Positions 35,738 to 44,343 of a DNA stretch of 64,000 nt are shown here, piece after piece; the stretch's first letter is position 1, and each line of letters begins with the position of its first letter. The notes below the pieces were generated by a model. It had not been told where the DNA came from. It saw only the letters and a program-made list of their open reading frames with translations, and did not search any database. The stretch comes from JAUNBN01 sp036645935. GTDB lineage: Bacteria; Bacillota; Clostridia; Oscillospirales; Ruminococcaceae. Position numbers and translations under genes: made by a program. The stretch lies in NCBI GenBank assembly GCA_036645935.1, contig JAVXNE010000002.1, positions 186,001 to 250,000 on the forward strand, read 5' to 3'.

Positions 35738-36014
35738 AAATAAAATACGCCCCCGTCCCGCTTGCGGGACGAAGCGCGCAGCTTCGCTTATACCACCCTT
35801 TTGCGCATACAAAAATATGTGCTCCCGATAACGGAGGGAGGCCGTCGTCGCTTACTGAGCGCCAAGATGCGCGCCGTTCTGTCCGAGGCTCGGGAGGGAT
35901 TTTCACCGCGCGCTACTCGCACCGCCTTGCACCGTTCGCGGCTCGCTTTGGCTTTCGCTGATTCCCGGTTAATGTCTCCGTCACTGCCTTTAGAGAAAAC
36001 AAATTTAATATAGC
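35738..36014 (-). promoter_or_regulatory. T-box riboswitch upstream of ileS
   Basis: The minus-strand leader contains the antiterminator core AAGGGTGGTA (about 35800-35791). A terminator follows: CGTCCCGC/GCGGGACG (35754-35771) with ATTTTATTTT after it. A stem I-like region contains GGTGAAAATCCC (about 35909-35898). A candidate isoleucine specifier ATC lies at 35868-35866. The predicted transcript start is near 36014, from the promoter at 36021-36049. Stem I pairing was not computed, so the specifier assignment is tentative. The T-box call itself rests on the conserved antiterminator sequence before an aminoacyl-tRNA synthetase gene. Confidence 0.85.
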
Positions 36015-36020
36015 CTAAAT

Positions 36021-36049
36021 AGATTAACACTAAATCTGCCAATAGTCAA
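36021..36049 (-). promoter_or_regulatory. ileS promoter
   Basis: On the minus strand TTGACT (36049-36044), a 17-bp spacer and TAATCT (36026-36021). It precedes the T-box leader. Confidence 0.7.
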
Positions 36050-36061
36050 TATAACGCCATA

Positions 36062-36090
36062 TTGCGCTGTGCGTGCTTTGATGTTATAGT
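36062..36090 (+). promoter_or_regulatory. glyS promoter
   Basis: TTGCGC (36062-36067), a 17-bp spacer and TATAGT (36085-36090), 46 bp before the glyS ATG. It is back to back with the ileS promoter. Confidence 0.65.
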
Positions 36091-36136
36091 AGAATACATA
36101 AAAAATATATCGGACGCTCCCCCGGAGGAATAACGA

Positions 36137-37510
36137 ATGAACAACACCGAAAAAACGATGGACAAAGTGGTTGCGCTGTGCAAGAATCGCGGTTTTGTAT
36201 ACGCCGGCAGCGAGATTTACGGCGGTCTTTCCAACACGTGGGATTACGGTCCCCTCGGCTGCGAATTCAAAAGCAATGTCAAGGCCGCGTGGCGGCTTAA
36301 ATTTGTACAGGAATGCCCTTTGAATGTGGGATTGGACGCCGCGATCCTAATGAACCCCGAAACATGGGTCGCCTCGGGACATGTCGGCGGATTTTCCGAC
36401 CCTCTTATGGACTGCAAGAGCTGCCGCACACGTCACCGCGCCGACCAGCTCATCGAGGCTGCTGGCACAAATCCCGCCGGCTGGAGTTTCGAGCAGATGG
36501 AGCAGTATATCAAGGACAACAGGGTCTGCTGCCCCAATTGCGGTGAGTGTAACTTCACCGATATCCGCAAATTCAATCTGATGTTCAAGACATTTCAGGG
36601 CGTGACCGAGGACGCGAAAAATGAAATTTTTCTGCGTCCCGAAACTGCGCAGGGTATCTTCGTCAACTTTCTCAACATCCAGCGCACGACGCGCAGAAAG
36701 CTCCCGTTTGGCGTGTGCCAGATAGGCAAGAGCTTCCGCAACGAGATAACCCCCGGCAACTTCACCTTCCGCACGCGAGAATTCGAGCAGATGGAGCTTG
36801 AGTTTTTCATCAAGCCGGGAACGAACCTCGAATGGTTCAACTACTGGCGCAGCTTTTGCCACAACTGGCTTTTGTCGCTCGGTATACACGACGAAAATCT
36901 AAAGCTCCGCGACCACACCGCAAAAGAGCTGTCCCACTATTCCAACGCGACGACCGATATCGAGTTCATGTTCCCGTTCGGCTGGGGCGAGCTGTGGGGC
37001 GTCGCTGACCGCACCGACTTTGACCTCAAGCAGCACAGCAATCACTCGGGCAAACCGCTTGAATACTTCGACGCCGATACGGGCGAGCACTATATTCCCC
37101 ACGTCATCGAGCCCTCTCTAGGCGCTGACCGCGTCGCGCTCGCTTTCCTGTGCGAGGCTTACGATGAGGAGGCGGTCGGAGACGGTGACGTGCGCGTTGT
37201 CCTGCGGCTTCACCCCGCTCTCTCTCCCTTCAAAGCGGCGATCTTCCCGCTCTCCAAAAAGCTCTCGGAATCCGCAATGAAGGTTCGCGATCTGCTCAGT
37301 GCCGACTTTATGGTCGACTATGATGAATCCGGTTCAATCGGCAAGCGCTACCGCCGTCAGGACGAAATCGGAACCCCGTTTTGCATCACATACGACTTTG
37401 ACAGCGAGCAGGACGGCTGCGTGACTGTTCGCGACCGCGACACGATGCTGCAGCAGCGAGTCAAAATCGACGATGTGAGCGCGCTCATAACAAAAGCTCT
37501 CAGGTTTTAG
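36137..37510 (+). CDS. glyS: Glycyl-tRNA synthetase, single-chain class II type
   Basis: The 457-residue protein is the alpha2-type GlyRS: GFVYAGSEIYGGLSNTWDYGPLG at the N-terminus, RPETAQGIFVNF (motif 2 region), and the class II motif 3 IEPSLGADRVALAFL. A C-terminal anticodon-binding domain follows (PFKAAIFPLSKK). A zinc ligand set (CKSCRTRHRADQL and CCPNCGECNFTD) lies in the insertion. It charges tRNA-Gly. GGAGG lies 8 nt before the ATG. It diverges from ileS, and I see no T-box in the short leader of about 40 nt, so its control differs from that of ileS. Confidence 0.96.
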   Translation: MNNTEKTMDKVVALCKNRGFVYAGSEIYGGLSNTWDYGPLGCEFKSNVKAAWRLKFVQECPLNVGLDAAILMNPETWVASGHVGGFSDPLMDCKSCRTRHRADQLIEAAGTNPAGWSFEQMEQYIKDNRVCCPNCGECNFTDIRKFNLMFKTFQGVTEDAKNEIFLRPETAQGIFVNFLNIQRTTRRKLPFGVCQIGKSFRNEITPGNFTFRTREFEQMELEFFIKPGTNLEWFNYWRSFCHNWLLSLGIHDENLKLRDHTAKELSHYSNATTDIEFMFPFGWGELWGVADRTDFDLKQHSNHSGKPLEYFDADTGEHYIPHVIEPSLGADRVALAFLCEAYDEEAVGDGDVRVVLRLHPALSPFKAAIFPLSKKLSESAMKVRDLLSADFMVDYDESGSIGKRYRRQDEIGTPFCITYDFDSEQDGCVTVRDRDTMLQQRVKIDDVSALITKALRF

Positions 37511-37628
37511 TGTTGCCGCGATGTCTTATCCCGATAAGCCACGGTATTTCACAGCTTGATATCACCGCGCAAACGTCCGTGACAGCACTTGCTGTCCCGC
37601 ATTTGCCGCGTTTTGCAAGGCGGACACG

Positions 37629-38651
37629 ATGCACAAAATAGCGACATTCATAAGACGGTTGCGCACGATGAGTTTCGCGCGCATGAAAATGTATGCAGAC
37701 AAGGCGAGCACGGATTCGCACAGACCGTCGCTGCTTATCTTGCTCGACATGGTTTATTGCTCCTTTCGTTACGGCGTCGGCTACCTAGACTACCTGACGT
37801 TCGGATTCGCGCGCCAGAATTCCGCGGCGCGGAGCACCTTCATGAACATGAACGACAATCTTCGGCTCGTGCGCTCACTCAACTTGCAGCCCGAGTGCGA
37901 GCTGTTTGAGGATAAGACAGCCTTTGCACGAGAATTCTCCGATTATCTCCACCGCGAGTTCATCGATCTTCGTGAGACAAACGCCGATGGGCTGCGCGAC
38001 TTTTGCGAAAAGAATCTCTCGGTTTTTGCAAAGGAAACGCACAATTTCGGCGGATTCGGAGTTGAGCGTCTGTGCAGTTTGGAGATTGAGGATTACAGCC
38101 TTCTCTGCTGTGAACTTGTCGAAAAAAAGATGTTCCTCATCGAGCAGGCCGTCGTGCAACACAGTGAGATGAATCGTCTGTGTCCCAAATCAGTCAACAC
38201 CGTTCGTGTGGTGACTATTCTCAAAAACGGCGAGGCCAATGTGATGTACGCGCTCGTTCGTATGGGCAGCGGCAAAGGTTATGTGGACAACATAAGCAGC
38301 GGCGGGATGTATGCCCCTCTGTCCGAGGCGGGGGTCATAACCGCAGCTGCATTCTGCGACAAGCTGGGCGAATACTTCACCGTGCACCCCGCAAGCGGAA
38401 CACCGATCGTCGGTTTTAAAATTCCGATGTTCAGCGAAGCAATCGCGCTCGTCCGCGCTGCTGCGACACGTGTGCCTCGCGTTCGTTATGTCGGTTGGGA
38501 CGTCGCCATCTCGGAGAGCGGCCCGCTTATTATCGAGGGAAACACCATTCCGAGCTATGACATGTGCCAAAACTACCGCCACCTCGGACCCGACAAGCTC
38601 GGAATCAAGCCCCGCTTCATATCCGTTTTAGGCGGCGAATTTTTTAAGTAA
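37629..38651 (+). CDS. ATP-grasp protein (sugar-transfer-associated type)
   Basis: The 340-residue protein resembles the ATP-grasp family found beside polysaccharide genes (ATPgrasp_ST). FAKETHNFGGFGVERL and FLIEQAVVQHSEMNRLCPKSVNTVRVVTIL carry the nucleotide-binding Lys/Glu region. GWDVAISESGPLIIEGNTIPSYDM holds the metal-binding E-x-N. The N-terminal 60 residues are helical. Such enzymes form carboxylate-amine or carboxylate-thiol bonds; the substrate is unknown. It starts about 118 bp after glyS on the same strand, so it may be co-transcribed. No glycosyltransferase gene is near, so a sugar link is not supported by the context. Confidence 0.75.
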   Translation: MHKIATFIRRLRTMSFARMKMYADKASTDSHRPSLLILLDMVYCSFRYGVGYLDYLTFGFARQNSAARSTFMNMNDNLRLVRSLNLQPECELFEDKTAFAREFSDYLHREFIDLRETNADGLRDFCEKNLSVFAKETHNFGGFGVERLCSLEIEDYSLLCCELVEKKMFLIEQAVVQHSEMNRLCPKSVNTVRVVTILKNGEANVMYALVRMGSGKGYVDNISSGGMYAPLSEAGVITAAAFCDKLGEYFTVHPASGTPIVGFKIPMFSEAIALVRAAATRVPRVRYVGWDVAISESGPLIIEGNTIPSYDMCQNYRHLGPDKLGIKPRFISVLGGEFFK

Positions 38652-38711
38652 TACCGTTTGCAGTTTCATCTGTCATTCGGCGGTCAAGCTACATTTTGCA
38701 AAAACCAGCAG

Positions 38712-38747
38712 AAACTCAAAGCCTCCACTGAGGCTTTGAGTTTCTTT
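38712..38747 (+). terminator. Terminator after the ATP-grasp gene
   Basis: AAACTCAAAGCCTC (38712-38725), loop CACT, GAGGCTTTGAGTTT (38730-38743), then CTTTTA: a 14-bp perfect stem about 60 bp after the stop. Confidence 0.9.
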
Positions 38748-39252
38748 TAAATCGAACTGCGCTCGCAAGACGCACTGCCGACAACTTTGATCTTCTTGTT
38801 TCCCAAGCCCGCCGCTGAATTTCGTGTCACAGAGCAGCAGCTTGATCTCCACTCTGTCCTTTGCGCTTAAAATCGGATTTTACCGCGAAAATATCACTGC
38901 CGGGCAGCGGCTTTGGCAGACCGCCATATGTGCGAAAAAACGACGTATTTCCGACAACAGTAAAAGTCTGTTTGCCGAAATGCGCTCTCTTGCAATATTT
39001 GAATGTCTTGAACGATCAAACCACAGCTGTATGCGACTTAAGTTAATCATTTTTGCGATTTTTCATGCGCAAAGGTTTGGGATGTTTCGAGTCAAACACC
39101 CTGCACATTTTCACAATCCTCTGCCACAGATGTTTGAAATGCAGAAATACGCTCAATGCGCTCGTATGCAAACCGCCATAGTCTTAGGGTTTTAGGTACG
39201 CGACACAAACTTGAAACACAACGCTTTTAAAAACGGCATTATTCGCCAAGGA
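38748..39252. other. Gene-free stretch between the ATP-grasp terminator and spoIIID
   Basis: I see no supported gene, RNA or repeat here. The short open frames lack ribosome sites and recognisable sequence. Confidence 0.5.
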
Positions 39253-39528
39253 TTATTTTAGCACTTCAGTCTCATTCCGCTCTCGGAGCTTTTGATATTT
39301 AAGCCGCGTCGCATCTCCGCCGCGCAGATGCCGCTCGTCACGATTGTGTTCGAGCACGGTGCGGCAGCGTGACCACAGTCCAGGATTGATTGTGCGCAGC
39401 CGTTTTGTAACGTCACTGTGCACCGTTGATTTGCCAATTCCGAATTCCCGAGCGGCACCGCGCACGGTGTCGCCCGTCTCCACTATGTATCTTGCGAGCA
39501 TGACCGCCCGCTCGGTCGTGATGTACAT
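39253..39528 (-). CDS. spoIIID: Sporulation transcription factor SpoIIID
   Basis: The 91-residue protein matches SpoIIID in length and sequence. The HTH is GDTVRGAAREFGIGKSTVHSDVTKRL, and the basic C-terminal part (LEHNRDERHLRGGDATRLKYQKLR) contributes to DNA binding as in the family. SpoIIID acts in the mother cell after sigma-E to switch genes on and off during spore development. GAGGGG lies 8 nt before the ATG. It is divergent from the NYN gene. It indicates that the organism, or a recent ancestor, forms spores. Confidence 0.95.
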   Translation of the reverse strand: MYITTERAVMLARYIVETGDTVRGAAREFGIGKSTVHSDVTKRLRTINPGLWSRCRTVLEHNRDERHLRGGDATRLKYQKLRERNETEVLK

Positions 39529-39707
39529 AAGCGTATCCCCTCGCGCCGTTATCAGTTGCTAATTAATATGTTTCGCAAGCGAGGCTTATGTTGATACAAT
39601 CAATTTTTAGGAGTGCACCTACTCTCTCTTTCGCTGTTAAACGCGCGTGTTATGTGCTACAATAAAATTAACATATCAAAAACAATGAACAAACGGAGCG
39701 AAATAAT

Positions 39708-40463
39708 ATGGATCACGACAGGCGATTCGCCGTGCTCATCGACGCTGACAACGTGTCGGAAAAATATATCAAGTTCATACTCGACGAGCTGTCAAATGAC
39801 GGCGTTGCAACTTATAAGCGCATTTACGGCGACTGGACAAACACAAGGCTTGCGTCCTGGAAGGGCGCTCTGCTCGACAACTCGGTGTCGCCCATGCAGC
39901 AGTACAGCTACACCACAGGGAAAAATGCAACTGACGCCGCGATGATTATCGACGCCATGGATATTCTCTATACAGGCAGCGTCGACGGATTTTGCCTCGT
40001 TTCGAGCGACAGTGATTTCACACGACTCGCCGTTCGTCTGCGCGAGGCAGGCATGTACGTGATCGGCATGGGGGAAAAAAAGACACCAAAGCCATTTATC
40101 GCCGCGTGTGACAAGTTCACGTACCTCGAGGTCATCGCCGCGAGCCCTGCCGCCGAGGATACCTCTTCCGATGACAGCTCGGTGACGACACACGCGAAAA
40201 AGAAGGCCAACGCAGCTGAAACCGTGGCCATGAAGCGCGAAATCAAGACCATTGTGAAGGACATTTCAGACGACGACGGCTGGGCACAGCTCGGCATGAT
40301 CGGAACGATTCTCACCAAGCGTTCGCCGGATTTCGACGTGCGCAATTACGGATATTCCAAACTCACCCCATTCATAAAATCTCTCGGCGATTTCGAGGTC
40401 AACGGCGTGCGCAGCGACAGCAGCGGTGCCAAGGTCGTCTATATCAGAATTAAAGAGGCTTAA
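39708..40463 (+). CDS. NYN-domain nuclease-like protein with C-terminal LOTUS/OST-HTH domain
   Basis: Residues 1-140 are a NYN/PIN-like domain: RRFAVLIDADNVSEKYIKFIL has the first acidic pair, KNATDAAMIIDAMDILY the second, and FCLVSSDSDFTRLAVRLREAG the third. Together these form the metal site of a ribonuclease. Residues about 180-250 form an OST-HTH/LOTUS domain (LGMIGTILTKRSPDFDVRNYGYSKLTPFIKSL), which binds RNA, including G-quadruplex RNA in other systems. A Lys-rich linker joins them. Cytosolic RNA degradation or processing is the likely role. GGAG lies 9 nt before the ATG. It appears monocistronic and ends before the hairpin at 40590-40632. Confidence 0.9.
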   Translation: MDHDRRFAVLIDADNVSEKYIKFILDELSNDGVATYKRIYGDWTNTRLASWKGALLDNSVSPMQQYSYTTGKNATDAAMIIDAMDILYTGSVDGFCLVSSDSDFTRLAVRLREAGMYVIGMGEKKTPKPFIAACDKFTYLEVIAASPAAEDTSSDDSSVTTHAKKKANAAETVAMKREIKTIVKDISDDDGWAQLGMIGTILTKRSPDFDVRNYGYSKLTPFIKSLGDFEVNGVRSDSSGAKVVYIRIKEA

Positions 40464-40589
40464 TTACTTAGAATTACGGCTCTAATCCCGGTCTTGTTTT
40501 CGTGAGGATATATTTTCTTAAATGAGGGAATTCGCACAGCGCAGAGCCTCAAATCAACTCCTATGCTGTGTCATCTTTAACAATTGAAA

Positions 40590-40632
40590 AACAAAACAGC
40601 CGCAATTCACAATCAACTGCGGCTGTTTTGTT
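40590..40632. terminator. Bidirectional terminator
   Basis: ACAAAACAGCCGCA (40591-40604) pairs with TGCGGCTGTTTTGT (40618-40631), with A and T flanks on both strands. It lies between the convergent NYN and DUF6020-like genes. The rest of 40464-40832 has no gene. Confidence 0.85.
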
Positions 40633-40832
40633 GCAATCATATATATCTAATTGTCCTCCCCGCGCACATAGCTTTTTCGCCTCGTTTTTTCGTAAATACG
40701 CTTGCACTGACTGAATCCTCAAAGTGTCCAAGAGAGCAAACTGTCGATATTTGCATATCATAATTGGCGGCACCGCCGCGGTATGACCCGAAGTGGCTTC
40801 GCTACCTCAATCAGCTGCGACACCCTTAGTTA

Positions 40833-42695
40833 TTATGATATGCCCGTTTTCTGCGCTTGTTTATCTTTAAGGCAGCTTGCGCTCAGTGCTGCCGCAAAGG
40901 CGAATGGCACTGTAATAAAGGACAGAAGGTTGTATCGCAGCACTACCATTGGTCCAAAAAAGGTTGCAAAATGCACCGCAATGGCAATCAAAAGCGGGGT
41001 TGCGAACACGCTTTTCCCGCAATACAACAAATATAATGCCGCAAACATGAGAATATACAGCATCATAGCGGGGGAAAACAAAAGTGACACGAGCGGTATC
41101 TTCTGGAATGAAATTTCCTCTGAAATCTTCCGCTGAATTTCCAACAACCACGGAAATTGAGAGTTCAGCTCGCCAGGCAAATCAACCCTGAAAGAATAAT
41201 AAGACGTCGGAGCATCGCTCACATCGCGGGGAGGTGTGCATAAATCGTCGATCAAGGTATTGGGATACCAAACATCGCAATTCAGCGACAAAAAGGCATT
41301 TAAATAAAGTCCGGGATATCTTGTGCCCAGCGAAGCCCACCATTTGGTGTATTTTGGAATATCTTCAGAATACCGCTCGCCGTCAAACCACGATTTTGGC
41401 AAATCAACGCTGTCGTTGTCATAGTATCCCAAAATCAGAGGTTCGCTAAAGAGCGTTAACGTGTTATTCAAATCCTCTTCTGTCAGCTCAACCTCCGCAT
41501 GACTCACGGTTTTCGAGATTTGGCTGATCGGCACCGAAAGATACTCTTTGGTCGGCGCTTTTTCGATTCCGAGCATATCATAAAAAGGGCCGCTCCAAAC
41601 AGCGTGCATCGCAATGATCACTCCAAAAATGACACAAGCCCTCGCGAGAATTTTGCTTTTCTTGCACACAGCTCTCACAAAGAAGGCCGACGCCATCGCG
41701 ACAATCAGAATTATCGCTGCGTTTCTCATCACGGTCACAGCAAATCCGACAAGGATGATAAACACCGCTTTTAATTTGCAGGACAGAAATTCCTCGGAAT
41801 TCAGCAACAGCTCTGTCAACAGGATTCCGAACAGCAAAAGCAGCGCTGAAAACATCACATCGCGCACCGTATCCTTGCTGAAAAGCATAATGACAGGCGA
41901 GAGTGCGAACAGTGACGCTGCGCAACATGTAAGTCCTCTCGAAACGCCGGTCTTTCTCAAAAAAGTGAGCACATAGGTGAAAATCCCGGAAAGTATCACC
42001 ATCTGAATGAAAGTGAGCACGGCAATACCCGCATTGTATGAACCTGTCAACTTTTGAACCCCGCTCACAACCCCACCGATAAACAGCGTGTGAAGTATCG
42101 GAAATGCTGATGTAAACGCGCCTGTCTCATATTCGATCAGCTGAAATATCTCGTCGCCAACAAAAGTGCCCGGAAAGTTACAGAGCCAAATCGGAATCCA
42201 CGCGATAAATATAAGCGGCCAGACAATATACCATCGCGGTCTTTTTATGTCATTTTGTTTCTTTTTATCCCCTGACAACCGCTTGCTTTCACGGCTTTCC
42301 AGCAGCAACCAGACGCGCGCCGTTATCAAGCTCAGCAGCGCCGCCAGCAGCGATATAGATATCCAGAGTTTCCAATCCCAGAATCTCACATCGCGACTTT
42401 CAGCGACATCCTTGCCCAAAATTAAAAACGTCGATATCATCAGTCCGAAAGGCCATGCGTATTTCAGCGCTCTCATCATTCCTTCGGTAAAAAGCGTCCT
42501 AAAGAGCATGACAAAAAGCCCGAGAACAAAAAGCGGCCAGATTGAATTCGAATAGTCGAGCGGCGTCTCAAGCGGCAAAAAATACGGCAGCGCAAAAGTA
42601 TAAACAACGGCCAGCAGCACTATCGCCGGAATAAAATATCTCGAGGACTTCCACCGCAGCAACCTACCATCTGCACCTGTCGGCACTTTTGTCAT
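40833..42695 (-). CDS. Multi-spanning DUF6020-like membrane protein
   Basis: The start at 42695 has AAAGGAGAG upstream; the ORF to 42866 overlaps the CAP gene and is not supported. The 620-residue protein has about 12 hydrophobic segments, starting with YFIPAIVLLAVVYTFALPYFL. The stretch IFIAWIPIWLCNFPGTFVGDEIFQL followed by ILHTLFIGGVV is the pattern of DUF6020 proteins, which resemble GT-C glycosyltransferases. The Asp in VGDE could match the catalytic acid of GT-C folds. A lipid-linked sugar transfer function is possible but not shown. It starts 19 bp after the CAP gene and may be the last gene of the Hsp70-containing run. Confidence 0.8.
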   Translation of the reverse strand: MTKVPTGADGRLLRWKSSRYFIPAIVLLAVVYTFALPYFLPLETPLDYSNSIWPLFVLGLFVMLFRTLFTEGMMRALKYAWPFGLMISTFLILGKDVAESRDVRFWDWKLWISISLLAALLSLITARVWLLLESRESKRLSGDKKKQNDIKRPRWYIVWPLIFIAWIPIWLCNFPGTFVGDEIFQLIEYETGAFTSAFPILHTLFIGGVVSGVQKLTGSYNAGIAVLTFIQMVILSGIFTYVLTFLRKTGVSRGLTCCAASLFALSPVIMLFSKDTVRDVMFSALLLLFGILLTELLLNSEEFLSCKLKAVFIILVGFAVTVMRNAAIILIVAMASAFFVRAVCKKSKILARACVIFGVIIAMHAVWSGPFYDMLGIEKAPTKEYLSVPISQISKTVSHAEVELTEEDLNNTLTLFSEPLILGYYDNDSVDLPKSWFDGERYSEDIPKYTKWWASLGTRYPGLYLNAFLSLNCDVWYPNTLIDDLCTPPRDVSDAPTSYYSFRVDLPGELNSQFPWLLEIQRKISEEISFQKIPLVSLLFSPAMMLYILMFAALYLLYCGKSVFATPLLIAIAVHFATFFGPMVVLRYNLLSFITVPFAFAAALSASCLKDKQAQKTGIS

Positions 42696-42714
42696 ATTCA
42701 ATATCTCTCTCCTT

Positions 42715-44250
42715 TCATCCGAGAAGCACACACCAATAATTTGCATAGGAATTTGCTGTGTTGCGATACATTGCACAGGCAAACGTCTTCGCCTGTCCGT
42801 CAAGCAATTGTTCTCGCATTGAAGGGCTTGCGAGCCACGCATCGACAGCCGTGTCTGCGCTCTCATATCCGCCCGCTATCAGTTCAGCTTTTGTGTCGGC
42901 AGCTTTTCTCCCATCCGCTCCATCAGGTCTCATGTGAGAAAATTGGCCGGACAGCTCGACAGCCCGCATTGCGGCGGACTTTTCGAGAGCGTTGCTCCAT
43001 TCAAGCAAAGAAAGCCCCTTGTCCTTGCGCACTTTGTTGACGCTTTCAAGGGTTTCTTTGGCTAATTGAAGGTTCGCTCCCCAACCCATATCTCTCGCCC
43101 TTCGTGCGGGTTTTGCGTCAAGCTCGGTCTGCACCACAGGTTCATTGAGATCAATTGATGAAACGGCCATTATCGACTGGCGCGTCGGCACAAATATCCG
43201 CATCTTCACAGGCTCCACGTCTTGAGCCTCTTCACCCTCAGTCCGCGCTGTCAGATCCCCTGCTTTCTCCGGCTCCGCTTTGCCTGTCACTTCAAGATAT
43301 CTTGCGAACGTCTCTTTGTTCACAGTCTTCCAAAATCCTGTAAGCGCAACAACTTTTGTTTTGCCGGCGGCAACGCCGCTTATCTCCGCGAAAGCTGTAT
43401 TCTGGTCACTGTCGATCAGCGTGGCCGTCGCGGTCTTTTCATTTTGCACACTTATTGCAAAACTCTCGCCCTCGTTAAGCGCGAACTCAACGGTCACAGG
43501 GTTTTGAAGATACGCTTCGATCGCATGATCGGCAGTATCGGTTACGGGGTCAAGACCACTAACCTCTATCTCCTGCTCATAGCGATGCAGCACGCGAAGT
43601 TCGGTGCGTTCCGGCTGTGTTTTTTCGATTCCGGTTATATTGCGCAGCCAATTTCTTGTTTTTTCAAGCAGTTGAGATAAATCACGTACACCTATAACGA
43701 TACTGTGTGCCGGTTCACGCTTAGGCACTTCCTTTTCCATCGTCGTTATGCTCAGTATGACCGGTTCAAAATACTCTCCAAGCCCGGTAACGCCCTCTTC
43801 CGACAGCTTCACAATCTCAGTATCGGACAACTTCATGTCTGAAATTCTCTCGTTCTCATCGAGCGAAATATCAAAAAGGTGCTCTGCTCCGACCTCAACA
43901 GTGATTGGGGCGAGGCTCTCAATTTTCGGATCTGTATACGCATCCTGCATCGGAACAACCCACGGCTCGGCAATAAAAACTGCCCCCGCAATCACGAGCA
44001 GCAAAACGATGAGAAGCACCCAAAAAACAATCCGAATAGCCGAGGCGCGCGGGCGTTTTTTCCTGTCACCGCCAAAATCCAATCTCGTTTCACCGTGCTC
44101 TCCGTACAGATCGTCACTGATCGGTGACGTGGGTTGCAGCAGCTTGTCCCTGCGCGCACTGCTGCCCAGCACCTCGTCTACCTCTCGCGCCAGAGGATCG
44201 TCCGATTGAATCTTTTTATTTTTTCCGCTCTTGTTTTTTAATTTTGCCAT
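42715..44250 (-). CDS. Membrane-anchored CAP/SCP-domain protein
   Basis: The 511-residue protein has a charged cytosolic N-terminus of about 70 residues, one membrane helix (IRIVFWVLLIVLLLVIAGAVF), a middle extracellular region of beta-rich repeats, and a C-terminal CAP domain. The CAP part starts near residue 395 (ETLESVNKVRKDKGLSLLEWSNALEKSAAMRA) and includes FSHMRPDGAD, the typical HxRPDG signature, and YANYWCVLLG at the end. CAP proteins are secreted and bind lipids or cell-wall material. It is encoded 93 bp after the Hsp70-like gene and 19 bp before the DUF6020-like gene on the same strand. A shared envelope role is inferred from this order. Confidence 0.85.
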   Translation of the reverse strand: MAKLKNKSGKNKKIQSDDPLAREVDEVLGSSARRDKLLQPTSPISDDLYGEHGETRLDFGGDRKKRPRASAIRIVFWVLLIVLLLVIAGAVFIAEPWVVPMQDAYTDPKIESLAPITVEVGAEHLFDISLDENERISDMKLSDTEIVKLSEEGVTGLGEYFEPVILSITTMEKEVPKREPAHSIVIGVRDLSQLLEKTRNWLRNITGIEKTQPERTELRVLHRYEQEIEVSGLDPVTDTADHAIEAYLQNPVTVEFALNEGESFAISVQNEKTATATLIDSDQNTAFAEISGVAAGKTKVVALTGFWKTVNKETFARYLEVTGKAEPEKAGDLTARTEGEEAQDVEPVKMRIFVPTRQSIMAVSSIDLNEPVVQTELDAKPARRARDMGWGANLQLAKETLESVNKVRKDKGLSLLEWSNALEKSAAMRAVELSGQFSHMRPDGADGRKAADTKAELIAGGYESADTAVDAWLASPSMREQLLDGQAKTFACAMYRNTANSYANYWCVLLG

Positions 44251-44343
44251 ATAGTTTTAGAGACCTCTTTGTCTTTTAGAATATAAAAATACTGCGAAAC
44301 TGTTTTCCGCGGTCTATGCGCCGCTCAAATCGCGCACCGAATT

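Noticed and set aside
35646..35906. Extension of ileS to an upstream ATG at 35906
   Set aside because: The added 87 codons run through the T-box antiterminator and terminator, so this is leader RNA.
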